NCBI RefSeq assembly: GCF_040049195.1 | Contig: NZ_JBDZDL010000013.1 | Source: NCEH01 sp040049195 | GTDB taxonomy: Bacteria; Pseudomonadota; Alphaproteobacteria; Rhizobiales; Xanthobacteraceae | DNA: 64,000 bases | Reading direction: 5' to 3' (one strand) | In this document: piece after piece, positions 52,327 through 61,165 of the stretch | Position numbering within the stretch: position 1 is the stretch's first letter | Layout: the number at the start of each line of letters is the position of its first letter | Made by a program: the position numbers and the translations under genes | Notes under the pieces: model-generated | The model's database searches: none | Told to the model about the DNA's origin: nothing | Seen by the model: only the letters and a program-made list of their open reading frames with translations

Positions 52327-52932
52327 TCAGGGCTCTTCGGCGTCGGGCAACGGCGAGCCGCGCCGCTCCAGAAAGCGCGGGGTCTCGTGCATGCGCCCCT
52401 GCCGCTCGGCGGGATCGCGGCCGATCTTAGATTGCAGGTCCACGAGATCCAGGAAGATATCGGCCTGCCGCCGCAATTCGTCCGAGATGAGCGGCGGCTG
52501 GGTGGAGACGGTAGAGACGACGCTGACCCGAATACCCTTGCGCTGCAAGGCTTCGACCAGGGAGCGGAAATCCCCGTCGCCGGAAAACAGCACGATATGA
52601 TCGACATGGCCGGCGAGTTCCATCGCGTCCACGGCGATTTCGATATCCATGTTCCCGCGCACCCGGCGGCGGCCCTGGGAGTCCGTGAATTCGCGTGCCA
52701 GTTTTGTGACGACGGAATAGCCATTATAGTCCAACCAATCCAACAGCGGCCGGATGGAAGAATATTCCTGGTCTTCGATCAAGGTGGTGTAGTAAAAAGC
52801 GCGCAGAAGATAGCCGCGCGACTGAAATTCTTTCAAGAGGCGCTTATAGTCGATGTCAAAACCGAGAGCTTTTGTCGCTGAATAGAGATTGGCGCCATCA
52901 ATAAGCAGCGCGATCTTTTCCAGTCCATTCAT
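52327..52932 (-). CDS. NYN domain protein (LabA/DUF88 family)
   Basis: A 201-residue PIN-like protein. IALLIDGANLYSATKALGFD, AFYYTTLIEDQEYSSIRPLL, GNMDIEIAVDAMELAGHVDH and VLFSGDGDFRSLVEALQRKG carry the conserved Asp residues of the NYN/LabA_like_PIN domain (D in LIDGAN, D-D in SGDGDF). Such proteins are predicted or shown RNases. In Alphaproteobacteria the gene is usually near rpoZ, as here (rpoZ at 53136). The gene heads a two-gene unit with the family-5 UDG. A long intergenic gap upstream separates it from rpoZ, which diverges. Confidence 0.92.
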   Translation of the reverse strand: MNGLEKIALLIDGANLYSATKALGFDIDYKRLLKEFQSRGYLLRAFYYTTLIEDQEYSSIRPLLDWLDYNGYSVVTKLAREFTDSQGRRRVRGNMDIEIAVDAMELAGHVDHIVLFSGDGDFRSLVEALQRKGIRVSVVSTVSTQPPLISDELRRQADIFLDLVDLQSKIGRDPAERQGRMHETPRFLERRGSPLPDAEEP

Positions 52933-53135
52933 AAAGGGCGTCCAAAACCAAGAGGGAGAGTGTACAAGCTAGAATGGGTATAAAATGGGAATTCCGACCT
53001 TTCTCCGCCAGACTTAAGCGGAGCGCAAGTGAAAAGCCCGCCCGCCCTTGCCGCGTCCCAGGCTTTCATGTAAACAACCCCTCTTCAAACTAATATCCTA
53101 TCTTATTCTACCGCGCACGAGGGAGTGCCGAGCCC

Positions 53136-53522
53136 ATGGCCCGTGTCACCGTTGAGGACTGCATCGACAAGGTCGACAACCGTTTCGAGCTGGTTCTCCT
53201 CGCCGGCCACCGCGCCCGCATGATTTCCTCCGGGGCGCCCATCACGGTCGACCGCGACAACGACAAGAATCCGGTCGTCGCCCTGCGTGAAATCGCGGAT
53301 GAGACGGTGAGCCCCGAGGATCTGAAGGAAGACCTCATCCACACCCTGCAGAAGTACACCGAGGTGGACGAGCCGGAACCCGAGACGGTGCCGATGATCG
53401 CCTCAAGCGTGGGCTCCAGCGACGATACCGATATCGTGCTCGACCGCATGACCGAGGAAGAGCTCCTCGCCGGCCTCCAGGGCCTCGTGCCGCCCGAGCA
53501 CAATGACGAGGACGAGGGCTGA
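53136..53522 (+). CDS. rpoZ: RNA polymerase omega subunit
   Basis: A 128-residue protein. MARVTVEDCIDKVDNRFELV at the N-terminus, LLAGHRARMISSGAPITVDR and NPVVALREIADETVSPEDL match the alphaproteobacterial RpoZ. The acidic C-terminal extension (TEEELLAGLQGLVPPEHNDE) is typical of the group. Omega stabilises the beta-prime subunit and is part of one ppGpp site. GAGGGAG precedes ATG 53136 and a terminator follows at 53561. In many Rhizobiales spoT follows rpoZ, but here rimO lies on the other strand. Confidence 0.96.
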   Translation: MARVTVEDCIDKVDNRFELVLLAGHRARMISSGAPITVDRDNDKNPVVALREIADETVSPEDLKEDLIHTLQKYTEVDEPEPETVPMIASSVGSSDDTDIVLDRMTEEELLAGLQGLVPPEHNDEDEG

Positions 53523-53560
53523 ACCCCTTCGTCTCGATAGAATTCGCGTGATGTGTGAAC

Positions 53561-53593
53561 GCGGTCGGCATCTGCCGGCCGCGTTTTCTTTTG
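53561..53593 (+). terminator. Rho-independent terminator of rpoZ
   Basis: CGCGGTCGGC (53561-53570) pairs with GCCGGCCGCG (53575-53584) with one T-G wobble; four-base loop, followed by TTTTCTTTT. It sits 38 bases after rpoZ, before the convergent rimO gene. Confidence 0.85.
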
Positions 53594-53606
53594 GCCGGTT
53601 TGCGCC

Positions 53607-54941
53607 TCAGAAGCCGACGGCGCTGCCCCTCAGATCGTAGGCGTCCGCCGCCTCGATCTTCACGGTGGTGATCTCGCCCACCCGCAGCGGCCGGCGCGAG
53701 GCGACATGCACGCGCCCGTCGATCTCCGGCGCGTCGCCCTTGGTGCGGCCGATGGCGCCGGCCGGGCCGACGCTGTCGATGATGACCTGCTGGCGCGTGC
53801 CCACCTTGCGCTTGAGACGGCGGGCGGAAATCGCCTGCTGGGTCTTCATGAACCGGTCATATCGCTCGGCCTTCACCTCGTCGGGCACCGCGGCGGCAAG
53901 GTCGTTGGCGGGGGCGCCGGCGACCGGCTCGAACTTGAAGCAGCCCACGCGGTCCAGTTCGGCTTCCTTCAGGAAGTCCAGAAGCTCGGTGAATTCTTCC
54001 TCTGTCTCGCCGGGAAAGCCGACGATGAAGGTGGAGCGCAGGGTCAGGTCCGGCACCGCCGCGCGCCAGGCCTGCACGCGGGCCAGCGTCTTTTCCTGCG
54101 AGGCCGGCCGCTTCATCCGCCTGAGCACGCTCGGGCTCGCATGCTGGAAGGGAATGTCCAGATAGGGCAGCACCTTGCCGCTCGCCATCAGGTCCATCAC
54201 CCGGTCCACATGGGGATAGGGATAGACATAATGCAGGCGCACCCACGCGCCGAGCTCGCCCAGCGCCTCGGCCAGATCGAAGAAGCGGGCGGAACGCTCG
54301 CGGTCGCGCCACAGGCTCTCGGCATATTTGATGTCGACGCCGTAGGCCGAGGTGTCCTGCGAGATCACCAGCAATTCCTTCACCCCGGCGGCGACGAGGC
54401 GCTCGGCCTCGCGCATCACATCGGCGAGGGGGCGGCTCACGAGGTCGCCGCGCAGCTTGGGGATGATGCAGAAGGTGCAGCGATTGTTGCAGCCTTCGGA
54501 AATCTTCAAATAGGCATAGTGGCGCGGGGTCAGCTTGATGCCGTGCTCGGGCACGAGATCCAGGAACGGATCGTGCTTCGGCGGCACGGCTTCGTGCACG
54601 GCGGCGAGCACGCTCTCATATTGCTGGGGGCCGGAGATGGCGAGCACGCTCGGGTGCACCGCGCGGATCTGCTCCGGCTCGGCGCCCATGCAGCCGGTGA
54701 CCACCACTTTGCCGTTCTCCGCCAGCGCCTCGCCGATGGCGGAAAGGCTCTCTGCCTTGGCGCTGTCCAGAAAGCCGCAGGTGTTGACGATCACGAGGTC
54801 CGCGCCGTCATGGCCGCGGGAGAGTTCATAGCCTTCGGCGCGCAGGCGCGTGATGATGCGTTCGCTGTCCACCAGCGCCTTCGGGCAGCCAAGCGAGACG
54901 AACGAAATACGAGGCGAAGTCTTCGGCGCGAGTTCGGCCAT
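53607..54941 (-). CDS. rimO: Ribosomal protein S12 methylthiotransferase RimO
   Basis: A 444-residue radical-SAM enzyme. An N-terminal MTTase domain (FVSLGCPKALVDSERIITRL; VIVNTCGFLDSAKAES; VTGCMGAEPEQIRAV) holds three Cys for one [4Fe-4S] cluster. The radical-SAM motif ISEGCNNRCTFCIIPKLRG near residue 150 holds the second cluster. A C-terminal TRAM domain includes VIIDSVGPAGAIGRTKGDAP. It methylthiolates Asp88 of S12. The S12-specific GCPKALVDSE distinguishes it from MiaB. Converges on rpoZ. Confidence 0.95.
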   Translation of the reverse strand: MAELAPKTSPRISFVSLGCPKALVDSERIITRLRAEGYELSRGHDGADLVIVNTCGFLDSAKAESLSAIGEALAENGKVVVTGCMGAEPEQIRAVHPSVLAISGPQQYESVLAAVHEAVPPKHDPFLDLVPEHGIKLTPRHYAYLKISEGCNNRCTFCIIPKLRGDLVSRPLADVMREAERLVAAGVKELLVISQDTSAYGVDIKYAESLWRDRERSARFFDLAEALGELGAWVRLHYVYPYPHVDRVMDLMASGKVLPYLDIPFQHASPSVLRRMKRPASQEKTLARVQAWRAAVPDLTLRSTFIVGFPGETEEEFTELLDFLKEAELDRVGCFKFEPVAGAPANDLAAAVPDEVKAERYDRFMKTQQAISARRLKRKVGTRQQVIIDSVGPAGAIGRTKGDAPEIDGRVHVASRRPLRVGEITTVKIEAADAYDLRGSAVGF

Positions 54942-55339
54942 GGCGCGGGGCGCGTTTCCATCAGTGTCAGGAGCGCCGACGCGTTAAGCGAGGATAGGGG
55001 CGGCGTCAATCCCGCGCCGGAACACGAAACTGGCAATCGCCGCGCCGCAGCGGCCGATCGCGCGGAGCCGCCATGTACGGTGCGCGCACATGGGCCGTGT
55101 GGAAACGGGCGCCGTGCGCCGAAGCGCCGGCTTCGATGCGGTGTCCGCAGGCTTTCATCCGGCCGTTTGCCCGGCCCATGCAAGAAGAGTGTCATGACGT
55201 TACGGTATTGGCGCGCATGGTCGCAGCGGCGAAAAAGGCTTAACGTGGCACGTCTGATGGCGTATGAATGGGTAGCCAGCCAATCCCCTTTGCGGGTCGC
55301 CAGCCAAACCAGCTTTCTTTTTCTTGCCGGTGAAGCGCG
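54942..55339. other. Divergent intergenic region between rimO and the exbB operon
   Basis: About 400 bases, GC-rich and without a supported gene. It should contain the exbB-exbD-tonB promoter, which in Rhizobiales is often iron-regulated through Irr, RirA or Fur. I could not identify a clear iron-control box by eye. Confidence 0.4.
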
Positions 55340-56392
55340 ATGACGACACGCGAGTTTTCATGCATGCCCAGCGCGTGCGTCCGTTGGGGTTCGATTTTTT
55401 CCCTGGTCCTCGCCTGCGCCGTTGCGGCGCCCGGTGCGGTGATGGCGCAGCAGCCGCTGCCGCAAGCTCCCTCTGCTTCCACGCCCGCGCAACCCGCGAC
55501 GCCAGCTTTGCCGGCAGGTCCTGCCAAACCGGCTCCCGTCTCAAATGTCGCCCAGCCGGTGCCGCCGACAACGGCGCCTCCTGGACCGCCTGCGCTCGGC
55601 GTCCCGGCGGCCAGCACTCCCCAGCCGGCGACGGCCGCCGCACCCGATGCCGCGCACCCCGCGCCCGCGGCCACCTCCGCATCCCTGATCCTGCCGCACG
55701 ATCTTTCCCCGTGGGGCATGTTCATGGCGGCGGATCTGGTGGTGAAGGCGGTGATGCTCGGCCTTGCCTTCGCATCCGTGGTCACCTGGACCGTGGCGGT
55801 GGTGAAGGTGCTCGAACTTTTCATGGCCCTTGCGCAGGCCCGGCGCGGGCTCAAGATTCTGCGCAAATCCAGCGGCCTCCTGCCGGCCGCCGGTGCGCTC
55901 GGCACCGCCAAGACCACCACCAACCGCCTGGTGCGCGCCGCCCTGGCGGAGCTCGAGGCCTCGCGCGGCCTGCCGGCGGAAGGCATCAAGGAGCGCGTGG
56001 CGATTTCGCTCAGCCGGATCGATGCCTATGCCACGCGCCGCATGCAGGTGGGCACGGGCCTTCTGGCCACCATCGGCGCGACGGCGCCGTTCGTCGGCCT
56101 GTTCGGCACCGTCTGGGGCATCATGAACAGCTTCATCGGCATCTCGAAGGCGCAGACCACCAATCTCGCCGTGGTTGCGCCGGGCATCGCGGAAGCGCTG
56201 CTCGCCACGGCCATCGGCCTCGTCGCCGCCATTCCGGCGGTGGTGATCTACAATGTGTTCGCGCGCGCCATCGCCAATTACAAGGCGACGCTGGGGGATT
56301 CCTCCTCCGAAGTGCTGCGGCACCTCTCGCGCGACCTCGACCGGCAGGAGGCCGGCATCATGGCGCCGTCCCTGCGCGCAGCGGCGGAGTGA
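55340..56392 (+). CDS. exbB: TonB-system energiser ExbB
   Basis: A 350-residue protein. An N-terminal signal-like segment (about residues 18-33, ending VMAQQ) leads to a long Ala/Pro-rich periplasmic stretch (about 34-115), typical of alphaproteobacterial ExbB and absent in E. coli. The MotA/TolQ/ExbB core follows: LSPWGMFMAADLVVKAVMLG, then the two paired helices GLLATIGATAPFVGLFGTVWG and EALLATAIGLVAAIPAVVIYN. Forms the pentamer proton channel that drives TonB. exbD begins 3 bases after the stop and tonB overlaps exbD, so all three form one operon. ATG 55340 lacks a strong ribosome site, GAAGCGCG only. Confidence 0.95.
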   Translation: MTTREFSCMPSACVRWGSIFSLVLACAVAAPGAVMAQQPLPQAPSASTPAQPATPALPAGPAKPAPVSNVAQPVPPTTAPPGPPALGVPAASTPQPATAAAPDAAHPAPAATSASLILPHDLSPWGMFMAADLVVKAVMLGLAFASVVTWTVAVVKVLELFMALAQARRGLKILRKSSGLLPAAGALGTAKTTTNRLVRAALAELEASRGLPAEGIKERVAISLSRIDAYATRRMQVGTGLLATIGATAPFVGLFGTVWGIMNSFIGISKAQTTNLAVVAPGIAEALLATAIGLVAAIPAVVIYNVFARAIANYKATLGDSSSEVLRHLSRDLDRQEAGIMAPSLRAAAE

Positions 56393-56395
56393 GTC

Positions 56396-56905
56396 ATGGC
56401 CGCAAAACTCGATCTCGGCGGGGATGATCTCGCCGAAAACCACGAAATCAACGTCACGCCCTTCATCGACGTCATTCTGGTGCTGCTGATCATCTTCATG
56501 GTCGCCGCGCCCTTGGCCACCGTGGACGTGCAGGTGGATCTGCCGACCTCCAATGCCCAGCCGCAGCCGCGACCGGACAAGCCGCTGTTTCTGACGGTGA
56601 AGAGCGATCTCACCTTGTCGCTCGGCAACGACCAGGTGCCGCGCGACGGCTTTGGCCGGGTGCTGGATGCCGCCTCGAACGGCGACAAGCAGCAGCGCGT
56701 GTTCGTGCGCGCCGACCGCTCGGTGCCTTATGGCGACGTGATGGAAGTGATGAACCTGCTGCGCAACGCTGGCTATCTGAAGGTGGCTCTGGTGGGGCTG
56801 GAAGGCGCGACCACTGGCGGCGCCGCGCCTGCGCTCCCTGCCGCTGCACCGGCGGCGGCGCCTTCCGCCGCACCCGCGTCCGCCACGCCTGGGGCGGGGC
56901 GGTGA
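56396..56905 (+). CDS. exbD: TonB-system component ExbD
   Basis: A 169-residue protein with a single N-terminal helix. ENHEINVTPFIDVILVLLII contains the essential proton-path Asp (near residue 27). The periplasmic domain (VDVQVDLPTSNAQ...VFVRADRSVPYGDVM) matches ExbD/TolR. A ~25-residue Ala/Pro tail (ALPAAAPAAAPSAAPAS) is added. The ExbD dimer sits in the ExbB pentamer pore. Its stop overlaps the tonB GTG start (GTGA), giving coupled translation. Confidence 0.95.
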   Translation: MAAKLDLGGDDLAENHEINVTPFIDVILVLLIIFMVAAPLATVDVQVDLPTSNAQPQPRPDKPLFLTVKSDLTLSLGNDQVPRDGFGRVLDAASNGDKQQRVFVRADRSVPYGDVMEVMNLLRNAGYLKVALVGLEGATTGGAAPALPAAAPAAAPSAAPASATPGAGR

Positions 56906-57759
56906 CCTCGATCCACCATCCCCATTTCCACTGGCACCATCCGACGCGGGCGGAGGTGCTGGGCTTCATTGCGCGCTGGGCCCTTGCGGCGCTGGTGATT
57001 TTCCTCGTCCACGGGGCGCTGGTTTATATTGGGCTCTATTGGCAGCGCGACCAGGAGGGCGATCTTCCGGCGGCGGCCATGGTGATCGAGCTGGCAGATC
57101 TCGCAGTGTCCTCGCCCTCGGAAACTCCAGACATCGCGCCCGGCCCGCCCATGGTGAAGGCGCCCGAGCCGGTGCCCGACGCGCCCGAGACGCCGGATGA
57201 TTCGCCCCCGCCGCCCGAGCCGCAGGTGATGGAGAAGGTGGAGGAAGTGTTCGAGCTTCCCCCGCCGCCGCCGATGGCCGAGGTGATGCTGCCCCAGCAG
57301 AAGCCGGTGGAGGAGGTGAAGGAAAAGCCGAAGCCGCAGGAAAAGCCCGCGCCGCCGAAAAAGAAGGCGAGTCGCAAGCCCGCCGCGCCGGCCACCACCG
57401 CCGCGCCGAAGACCGATGCGCCGGAGGCGGCCACCGCCGCGGCGCCGGCCATCGGTGCCTCTTCCGCCAATTCGGCGGCGCAGGCGACCTGGCGCGGCCA
57501 GCTGATGGCGCACCTGAACCGCTATAAGCGCTATCCCTCCGATGCCAATGGCGACAAGGGCATGGCGCGCCTGCGCTTTACCATCGACCGCTCGGGGCGG
57601 GTGGTGTCCGCGACCCTTGCGGGCTCCGCCGGATCCGCCGTGCTGGACCGGGAAGTGATGTCGTTGATCCAGCGCGCGTCGCCCGTGCCGGCGCCGCCGC
57701 CGGAAGTCACCGGCAGCACCATCAGCCTCACCGTGCCGGTGAACTTCAACCCGCGCTGA
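56902..57759 (+). CDS. tonB: Energy transducer TonB
   Basis: A 285-residue protein. One N-terminal membrane helix (WALAALVIFLVHGALVYIGLY, about residues 22-42) is followed by a proline/glutamate/lysine-rich periplasmic spacer (about 75-180: PPPPEPQVMEKVEEV; KPKPQEKPAPPKKK) and the TonB C-terminal domain (about 195-285: YKRYPSDANGDKGMARLRFT; SGRVVSATLAGSAGS). It transmits proton-motive force from ExbB/ExbD to TonB-dependent outer-membrane receptors. The start is GTG 56902. No receptor gene is in the window. Confidence 0.95.
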   Translation: MTSIHHPHFHWHHPTRAEVLGFIARWALAALVIFLVHGALVYIGLYWQRDQEGDLPAAAMVIELADLAVSSPSETPDIAPGPPMVKAPEPVPDAPETPDDSPPPPEPQVMEKVEEVFELPPPPPMAEVMLPQQKPVEEVKEKPKPQEKPAPPKKKASRKPAAPATTAAPKTDAPEAATAAAPAIGASSANSAAQATWRGQLMAHLNRYKRYPSDANGDKGMARLRFTIDRSGRVVSATLAGSAGSAVLDREVMSLIQRASPVPAPPPEVTGSTISLTVPVNFNPR

Positions 57760-57948
57760 CGGTGCAAGACGTTGGCGAGGGAGCGCGCGCGGCGCGCACG
57801 CCCCTCGGCCCGCGCAGCCCTGCCGTGCCGGAAAGGTGGGGCGGGGCTTTGGACTTGGCCGCAACCCTGTGCTAAGCGACCACCCCTGCCCAAGTTCGCG
57901 CCAGCCGTGCCGCGAGCCGGCGCAGCGAAACCCTCGGAGACCACCTTC

Positions 57949-59262
57949 ATGGCCTCGCTCGACGCGAACCGCGCCTCCGTCACGGAGGATCTGAACCGCT
58001 TCTTCTCCGCGCCGCTCTCGGAGAGCGATCCCGAGATCGCCGCCGCGATTACAGCGGAGCTCGGTCGCCAGCGCGAGGAAATCGAACTGATCGCGTCCGA
58101 GAACATCGTCTCGCGCGCGGTTCTTGAAGCGCAGGGCTCGGTTCTCACGAACAAATATGCCGAAGGCTATCCCGGCAAGCGCTATTACGGCGGCTGCCAG
58201 TTCGTGGACATCGCGGAAAACCTCGCGATCGACCGGGCGAAGAAGCTGTTCGGGTGCGGCTTCGCCAATGTGCAGCCCAATTCCGGCAGCCAGGCCAATC
58301 AGGCGGTGTTCTTCGCCCTGATGCAGCCCGGCGATGCGTTCCTGGGTCTCAATCTGGCGGCCGGCGGACACCTGACCCATGGCTCGCCGGTGAACATGTC
58401 CGGCAAGTGGTTCACCCCCATCGCCTATGGCGTGCGCGAGGACGACCAGCGCATCGACTATGAGGAAGTGGCCAAGCTCGCCGACCAGCACAAGCCCAAG
58501 GTGATCGTCGCCGGCGGCTCGGCTTATCCGCGCATCATCGATTTCGCCAAGATGCGCGCCATCGCCGATTCGGTGGGCGCCAAGCTGATGGTGGACATGG
58601 CGCATTTCGCCGGCCTGGTCGCGGGCGGCGCGCATCCGAGCCCGTTCCCGCACGCCCATGTGGTGACCACCACCACCCATAAGACCCTGCGCGGCCCGCG
58701 CGGCGGCATGATCCTGACCAATGACGAGGATCTGGCCAAGAAGATCAATTCCGCGATCTTCCCCGGCATCCAGGGCGGCCCGCTGATGCATGTCATCGCC
58801 GGCAAGGCGGTCGCCTTCGGCGAGGCGCTCCAGCCCTCGTTCAAGATCTATGCGAAGAACGTGGTGGAGAACGCCAAGGCGCTCGCCGACACGCTGCGCG
58901 GCCACGGCTTCGCCATCGTCTCCGGCGGCACCGATACCCATCTGATGCTGGTGGACCTGCGTCCCAAGCGGTTGACCGGCAAGGTCTCCGAGGCGGCGCT
59001 CGGGCGCGCCCACATCACCACCAACAAGAACGGCATTCCCTTCGATCCCGAAAAGCCGTTCGTCACCTCGGGCGTGCGTCTCGGCACGCCGGCGGGGACG
59101 ACGCGCGGATTCGGGGTGGCGGAATTCCAACAGGTGGGCCACATGATCGCGGAAGTCCTCGACGTGCTCTCGCAGAAGGGCAGGGACGAGGATAGCCTGG
59201 TGGAACAGGCGGTTCGCGGGAAAGTGGCCGAGCTTCTGGCGCGCTTCCCCATCTACAGCTGA
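57949..59262 (+). CDS. glyA: Serine hydroxymethyltransferase
   Basis: A 437-residue PLP enzyme. EEIELIASENIVSRAVLEAQ, NKYAEGYPGKRYYGGCQFVD, VQPNSGSQANQAVF and TTTTHKTLRGPRGGMI with the PLP-binding Lys near residue 245. SGVRLGTPAGTTRG near the C-terminus completes the family. It converts serine and tetrahydrofolate to glycine and methylene-THF. ATG 57949 is the family start; in-frame open sequence back to 57772 is rejected. It begins the conserved glyA-nrdR-ribD-ribE-ribH-nusB-thiL cluster. nrdR follows 28 bases later. Confidence 0.97.
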   Translation: MASLDANRASVTEDLNRFFSAPLSESDPEIAAAITAELGRQREEIELIASENIVSRAVLEAQGSVLTNKYAEGYPGKRYYGGCQFVDIAENLAIDRAKKLFGCGFANVQPNSGSQANQAVFFALMQPGDAFLGLNLAAGGHLTHGSPVNMSGKWFTPIAYGVREDDQRIDYEEVAKLADQHKPKVIVAGGSAYPRIIDFAKMRAIADSVGAKLMVDMAHFAGLVAGGAHPSPFPHAHVVTTTTHKTLRGPRGGMILTNDEDLAKKINSAIFPGIQGGPLMHVIAGKAVAFGEALQPSFKIYAKNVVENAKALADTLRGHGFAIVSGGTDTHLMLVDLRPKRLTGKVSEAALGRAHITTNKNGIPFDPEKPFVTSGVRLGTPAGTTRGFGVAEFQQVGHMIAEVLDVLSQKGRDEDSLVEQAVRGKVAELLARFPIYS

Positions 59263-59290
59263 GCGCGGGGGCGCCGGGGAGCGATCCAAC

Positions 59291-59800
59291 ATGCGGTGCC
59301 CGTACTGCGGAAGCCTGGACACCCAGGTGAAGGATAGCCGGCCGACCGAGGACAACACGGCCATTCGCCGCCGCCGGGTGTGCCCCGATTGCGGCGGCCG
59401 CTTCACCACCTTCGAGCGCGTGCAATTGCGCGAGCTCATGGTCCTGAAGCGGTCCGGCCGGCGGGTGCCGTTCGACCGGGACAAGCTCGCCCGCTCGGTG
59501 GAGATCGCCCTGCGCAAGCGGCCGGTGGAGCCGGAGCGGGTGGAGCGCATGCTCTCCGGTCTGGTGCGGCAATTGGAAAGCCTCGGCGACAGCGACATCA
59601 CCTCCGAGACCATCGGCGAGTTGGTGATGGAAGGGCTCAAGCAGATCGACGACGTGGCTTACGTCCGGTTTGCTTCGGTCTATCGCAATTTCCGCGAGGC
59701 GAAGGATTTCGAAAGCCTGCTCGGCGAGCTGTCGTCGGACGGCGAGCCCAAGCCGGGCGCCGGCGAACCCAAGTCGGCTCCCGCGGCGCACGAGGACTGA
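59291..59800 (+). CDS. nrdR: Transcriptional repressor NrdR
   Basis: A 169-residue regulator of ribonucleotide reductase genes. MRCPYCGSLDTQVKDSRPTE with RRRVCPDCGGRFTTFERVQL forms the Zn ribbon (four Cys). An ATP-cone follows (MVLKRSGRRVPFDRDKLARS ... YVRFASVYRNF) that senses ATP/dATP. It binds NrdR boxes upstream of nrd operons. The C-terminal ~20 residues (SDGEPKPGAGEPKSAP) are a short extension. ribD follows 4 bases after the stop, so it is in the same operon. Confidence 0.96.
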   Translation: MRCPYCGSLDTQVKDSRPTEDNTAIRRRRVCPDCGGRFTTFERVQLRELMVLKRSGRRVPFDRDKLARSVEIALRKRPVEPERVERMLSGLVRQLESLGDSDITSETIGELVMEGLKQIDDVAYVRFASVYRNFREAKDFESLLGELSSDGEPKPGAGEPKSAPAAHED

Positions 59801-59804
59801 TCCC

Positions 59805-60941
59805 ATGGCAGCCCCCGAGGCGGTCATCTCCCCGCAGGAAGACGAGCGGCTGATGGCGGAGGCCCTGCGGGTGGGGCAGGAGGGCCTCGGCCGCACCTGG
59901 CCCAATCCCTCGGTCGGCGCGCTCGTGGTGCGGCAGACAGAGCACGGGCCGAAGATCCTCGGCGCCGCCGGCACTGCGCCCGCCGGCCGGCCCCACGCCG
60001 AACCTCTCGCCTTGGCGCAGGCCGGGGAGGGCGCACGGGGCGCGACGCTCTATGTCACGCTCGAACCCTGCTCCCATCATGGCCGCACGCCCCCTTGCGC
60101 GGATGCGGTGGTCGCCGCCGGCATCAGCCGGGTGGTGGCAGCCATCGAGGACCCCGATCACCGGGTGAAGGGGCGGGGCGTCGCGCGCCTGCGGGCGGCC
60201 GGCATCTGGGTGACGGTGGGGGTGGGCGCCGAACAGGCCCTGGAGGATCATGCCGGGCACATCAGCCGCGTCACGCGCGGCCGGCCGCATGTGCTTCTGA
60301 AGATGGCGGTCTCCGCCGACGGCAAAGCCGCGCTGCCCGGCCCGCGCCCGGCGGCGATCACGGGGGAGGAGGCGCGCACCCGCGTGCACCTCATGCGCGC
60401 CCACAACGATGCCATCATGGTGGGCATCGGAACCGTGCTCGCCGACGATCCCATGCTCACCTGCCGCCTGCCGGGCCTGGAAGGGCGCTCGCCGGTGCGT
60501 GTGGTGCTGGACAGCGATTTGCGCCTGCCGCCGTCCTCTGCCCTGGTGCGCACCGCGCAGGAGGTGCCGGTCTGGGTGGTCTGCGCGGAGGATGCCCCGC
60601 TCGGCCCCGAGCGGATCCTGGTGGACCTCGGCCTTGAAGTGCTGCGGGTGCCGCGCGCGGGCGACGGGCGGCTCGATCTCGGCGCGGGCCTGCATCTGCT
60701 CGGGCTGTTGGGCGTGACGCGGCTGATGGTGGAAGGCGGCCCGCATCTGGCCGCCGCGCTGCTGGATGCCGGCCTCGTGGACGAGGTGGCGCTGCTGCGC
60801 GGTCCGCGCCCGCTCGGCCCCGACGCGCTCGATGCCTTGCCGGGCCGGGCGCTGGAGCGCCTCACCGCGCCGGTGGGTTTCGTCGAGGTGGAGCATGCGG
60901 ACCTCGGCGCCGACCATCTGATGCGCCTGCGCCGGCGGTGA
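59805..60941 (+). CDS. ribD: Riboflavin biosynthesis protein RibD (deaminase/reductase)
   Basis: A 378-residue bifunctional enzyme. The N-terminal deaminase (about 10-155) has RTWPNPSVGALVV, the zinc site HAEPLAL and EPCSHHGRTPPCADAVVAAG. The C-terminal reductase (about 160-378) has LLKMAVSADGKAALPGP, ITGEEARTRVHLMRAHNDAI and MVGIGTVLADDPML. It carries out the second and third steps from GTP to lumazine. ATG 59805 lies 4 bases after nrdR. No FMN riboswitch is seen upstream of any rib gene here. ribE follows after a 224-base gap. Confidence 0.96.
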   Translation: MAAPEAVISPQEDERLMAEALRVGQEGLGRTWPNPSVGALVVRQTEHGPKILGAAGTAPAGRPHAEPLALAQAGEGARGATLYVTLEPCSHHGRTPPCADAVVAAGISRVVAAIEDPDHRVKGRGVARLRAAGIWVTVGVGAEQALEDHAGHISRVTRGRPHVLLKMAVSADGKAALPGPRPAAITGEEARTRVHLMRAHNDAIMVGIGTVLADDPMLTCRLPGLEGRSPVRVVLDSDLRLPPSSALVRTAQEVPVWVVCAEDAPLGPERILVDLGLEVLRVPRAGDGRLDLGAGLHLLGLLGVTRLMVEGGPHLAAALLDAGLVDEVALLRGPRPLGPDALDALPGRALERLTAPVGFVEVEHADLGADHLMRLRRR

Positions 60942-61165
60942 GGCCGCTGCGCCCGCCATCCGCGCCAGACGCAGGGGCGCCATGCGCTGCGGCGCTGTGC
61001 CATCGCGAAAAAGGGACGCGATTTTCGCCGCGACATGCTCTAAGGGCGTGACATCTGGCTTTTGCGGCGCACCCCTGGCACGCCCCCGCCGAGGCCGGGC
61101 GGTGCCACGCGCATTCCCGCGGGGATGACGGCACGGCCGGGCCCATATGGATTTGGACGCACACC

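Noticed and set aside
53003..53023. Short hairpin upstream of the NYN gene and rpoZ
   Set aside because: Six-bp stem with a nine-base loop and no T-run; too weak to call a terminator or regulatory element.
56773..59640. Very long minus-strand open frame opposite tonB and glyA
   Set aside because: It is antisense to well-supported genes. GC-rich codon positions of the real genes suppress stops on the other strand; the translation is low-complexity and matches no family. The same holds for 4287-6314 and 41369-44485.
60942..61165. FMN riboswitch before ribE
   Set aside because: The conserved RFN core was not found in this gap or upstream of ribD; rib gene control here is not by a recognisable riboswitch.
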